From an uncultured Solobacterium sp. (GTDB lineage Bacteria; Bacillota_I; Bacilli_A; Erysipelotrichales; Erysipelotrichaceae): a stretch of DNA of 5,002 nt. Under the pieces are notes generated by a model. The model worked only from the letters and a program-made list of their open reading frames with translations, ran no database searches and was not told where the DNA came from. Location: assembly GCA_937910655.1 (NCBI GenBank), contig CALEMV010000383.1:1-5002 (forward strand), given 5' to 3'. A program made the position numbers and the translations under genes. Positions 4,948 to 5,002 of the stretch are shown here, in pieces. How positions within the stretch are numbered: position 1 is the stretch's first letter; every line of letters starts with the position of its first letter.

Positions 4948-5002
4948 TGAAGTGAACCCAATTTCTTGGACACGTTAATTTACAGACATGATAAGGCTTG
5001 AT
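4948..5002. mobile_element. Putative IS3-family (IS150-group) end, running off the window
   Basis: From 4948 the sequence starts with TG and continues GTGAACCC (4952-4959) and TTCTTGGACA (4963-4972). Against the IS150 terminus as I remember it (TGTACTGCACCC, then TTTTGTTGGAC), about 19 of the first 24 positions agree, including CCCA and TTGGAC at the same offsets. IS3 elements begin with TG and often carry such CCC...TTGGACA ends. No transposase codons can be assigned in the 55 visible bases. The orientation is unknown: orfA could start soon after the window, or this may be the right end of an element on the - strand. An alternative is that TTGGG (4937-4941) and CCCAA (4957-4961) are just a weak terminator followed by TTTCTT. 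Confidence 0.6.

Noticed and set aside
4988..5002. ATG 4988 as start of an IS transposase gene
   Set aside because: No ribosome binding site before it and only five codons are visible.
1..5002. CRISPR array, tRNA or rRNA genes
   Set aside because: No regularly spaced repeats, cloverleaf-like segments or rRNA-like sequence were seen on either strand.

Overview
The window looks like a low-GC Gram-positive (Bacillota) accessory region. The evidence is AT-rich DNA, strong AGGAGG-type ribosome binding sites, intrinsic terminators, and a large SpaA/CnaB-type surface protein with a C-terminal sorting signal. Protein style (zinc-ribbon membrane protein, HHDAV/WDQ surface module, VKTGD-type sorting signal) makes me think of a gut Erysipelotrichia or Lachnospiraceae relative, but this is an impression and not a demonstrated placement. 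All four genes are on the + strand.

Layout. Bases 1-117 hold no gene, only a GC-rich 7-bp hairpin (79-95) just before the first ribosome binding site. A 231-residue orphan protein with a probable helix-turn-helix follows (118-813, GTG start). After a short gap with a hairpin comes a 183-residue protein (862-1413) with an N-terminal four-cysteine zinc ribbon and about four membrane segments. The 325-base gap 1414-1738 is AT-rich and apparently non-coding. It has a likely terminator, a small palindrome, a repeated 10-mer, a candidate promoter, and a perfect 10-bp inverted repeat at the predicted transcript start. Then comes a 214-residue membrane-tethered protein (1739-2383) with a Lys/Asp linker and a duplicated HHDAV...WDQ module, closed by a strong intrinsic terminator (2421-2454). 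After a 12-bp hairpin comes a 779-residue cell-wall adhesin (2583-4922) with a signal peptide, an N-terminal head domain, five SpaA/CnaB isopeptide domains, a non-canonical LPSVKTGD sorting signal, a membrane anchor and a basic tail.

Twenty-five bases after the adhesin, a sequence matching my memory of the IS150-group IS3 terminal inverted repeat starts at 4948 and runs off the window. The 11 bases before it equal the left arm and loop of the hairpin at 79-95. The simplest reading is that an IS3-family element inserted into the loop of a second copy of that palindrome, a prediction that the next kilobase or two could test.

How the genes may work together (inference): the last two genes both make extracellular products, one tethered by the membrane and spanning the wall, the other sortase-anchored. 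The first two could be a cytosolic DNA-binding protein and a membrane zinc-ribbon protein of the same accessory island. No sortase, recombinase, conjugation gene, RNA gene or CRISPR array is visible, so the type of mobile element, if any, cannot be settled here.
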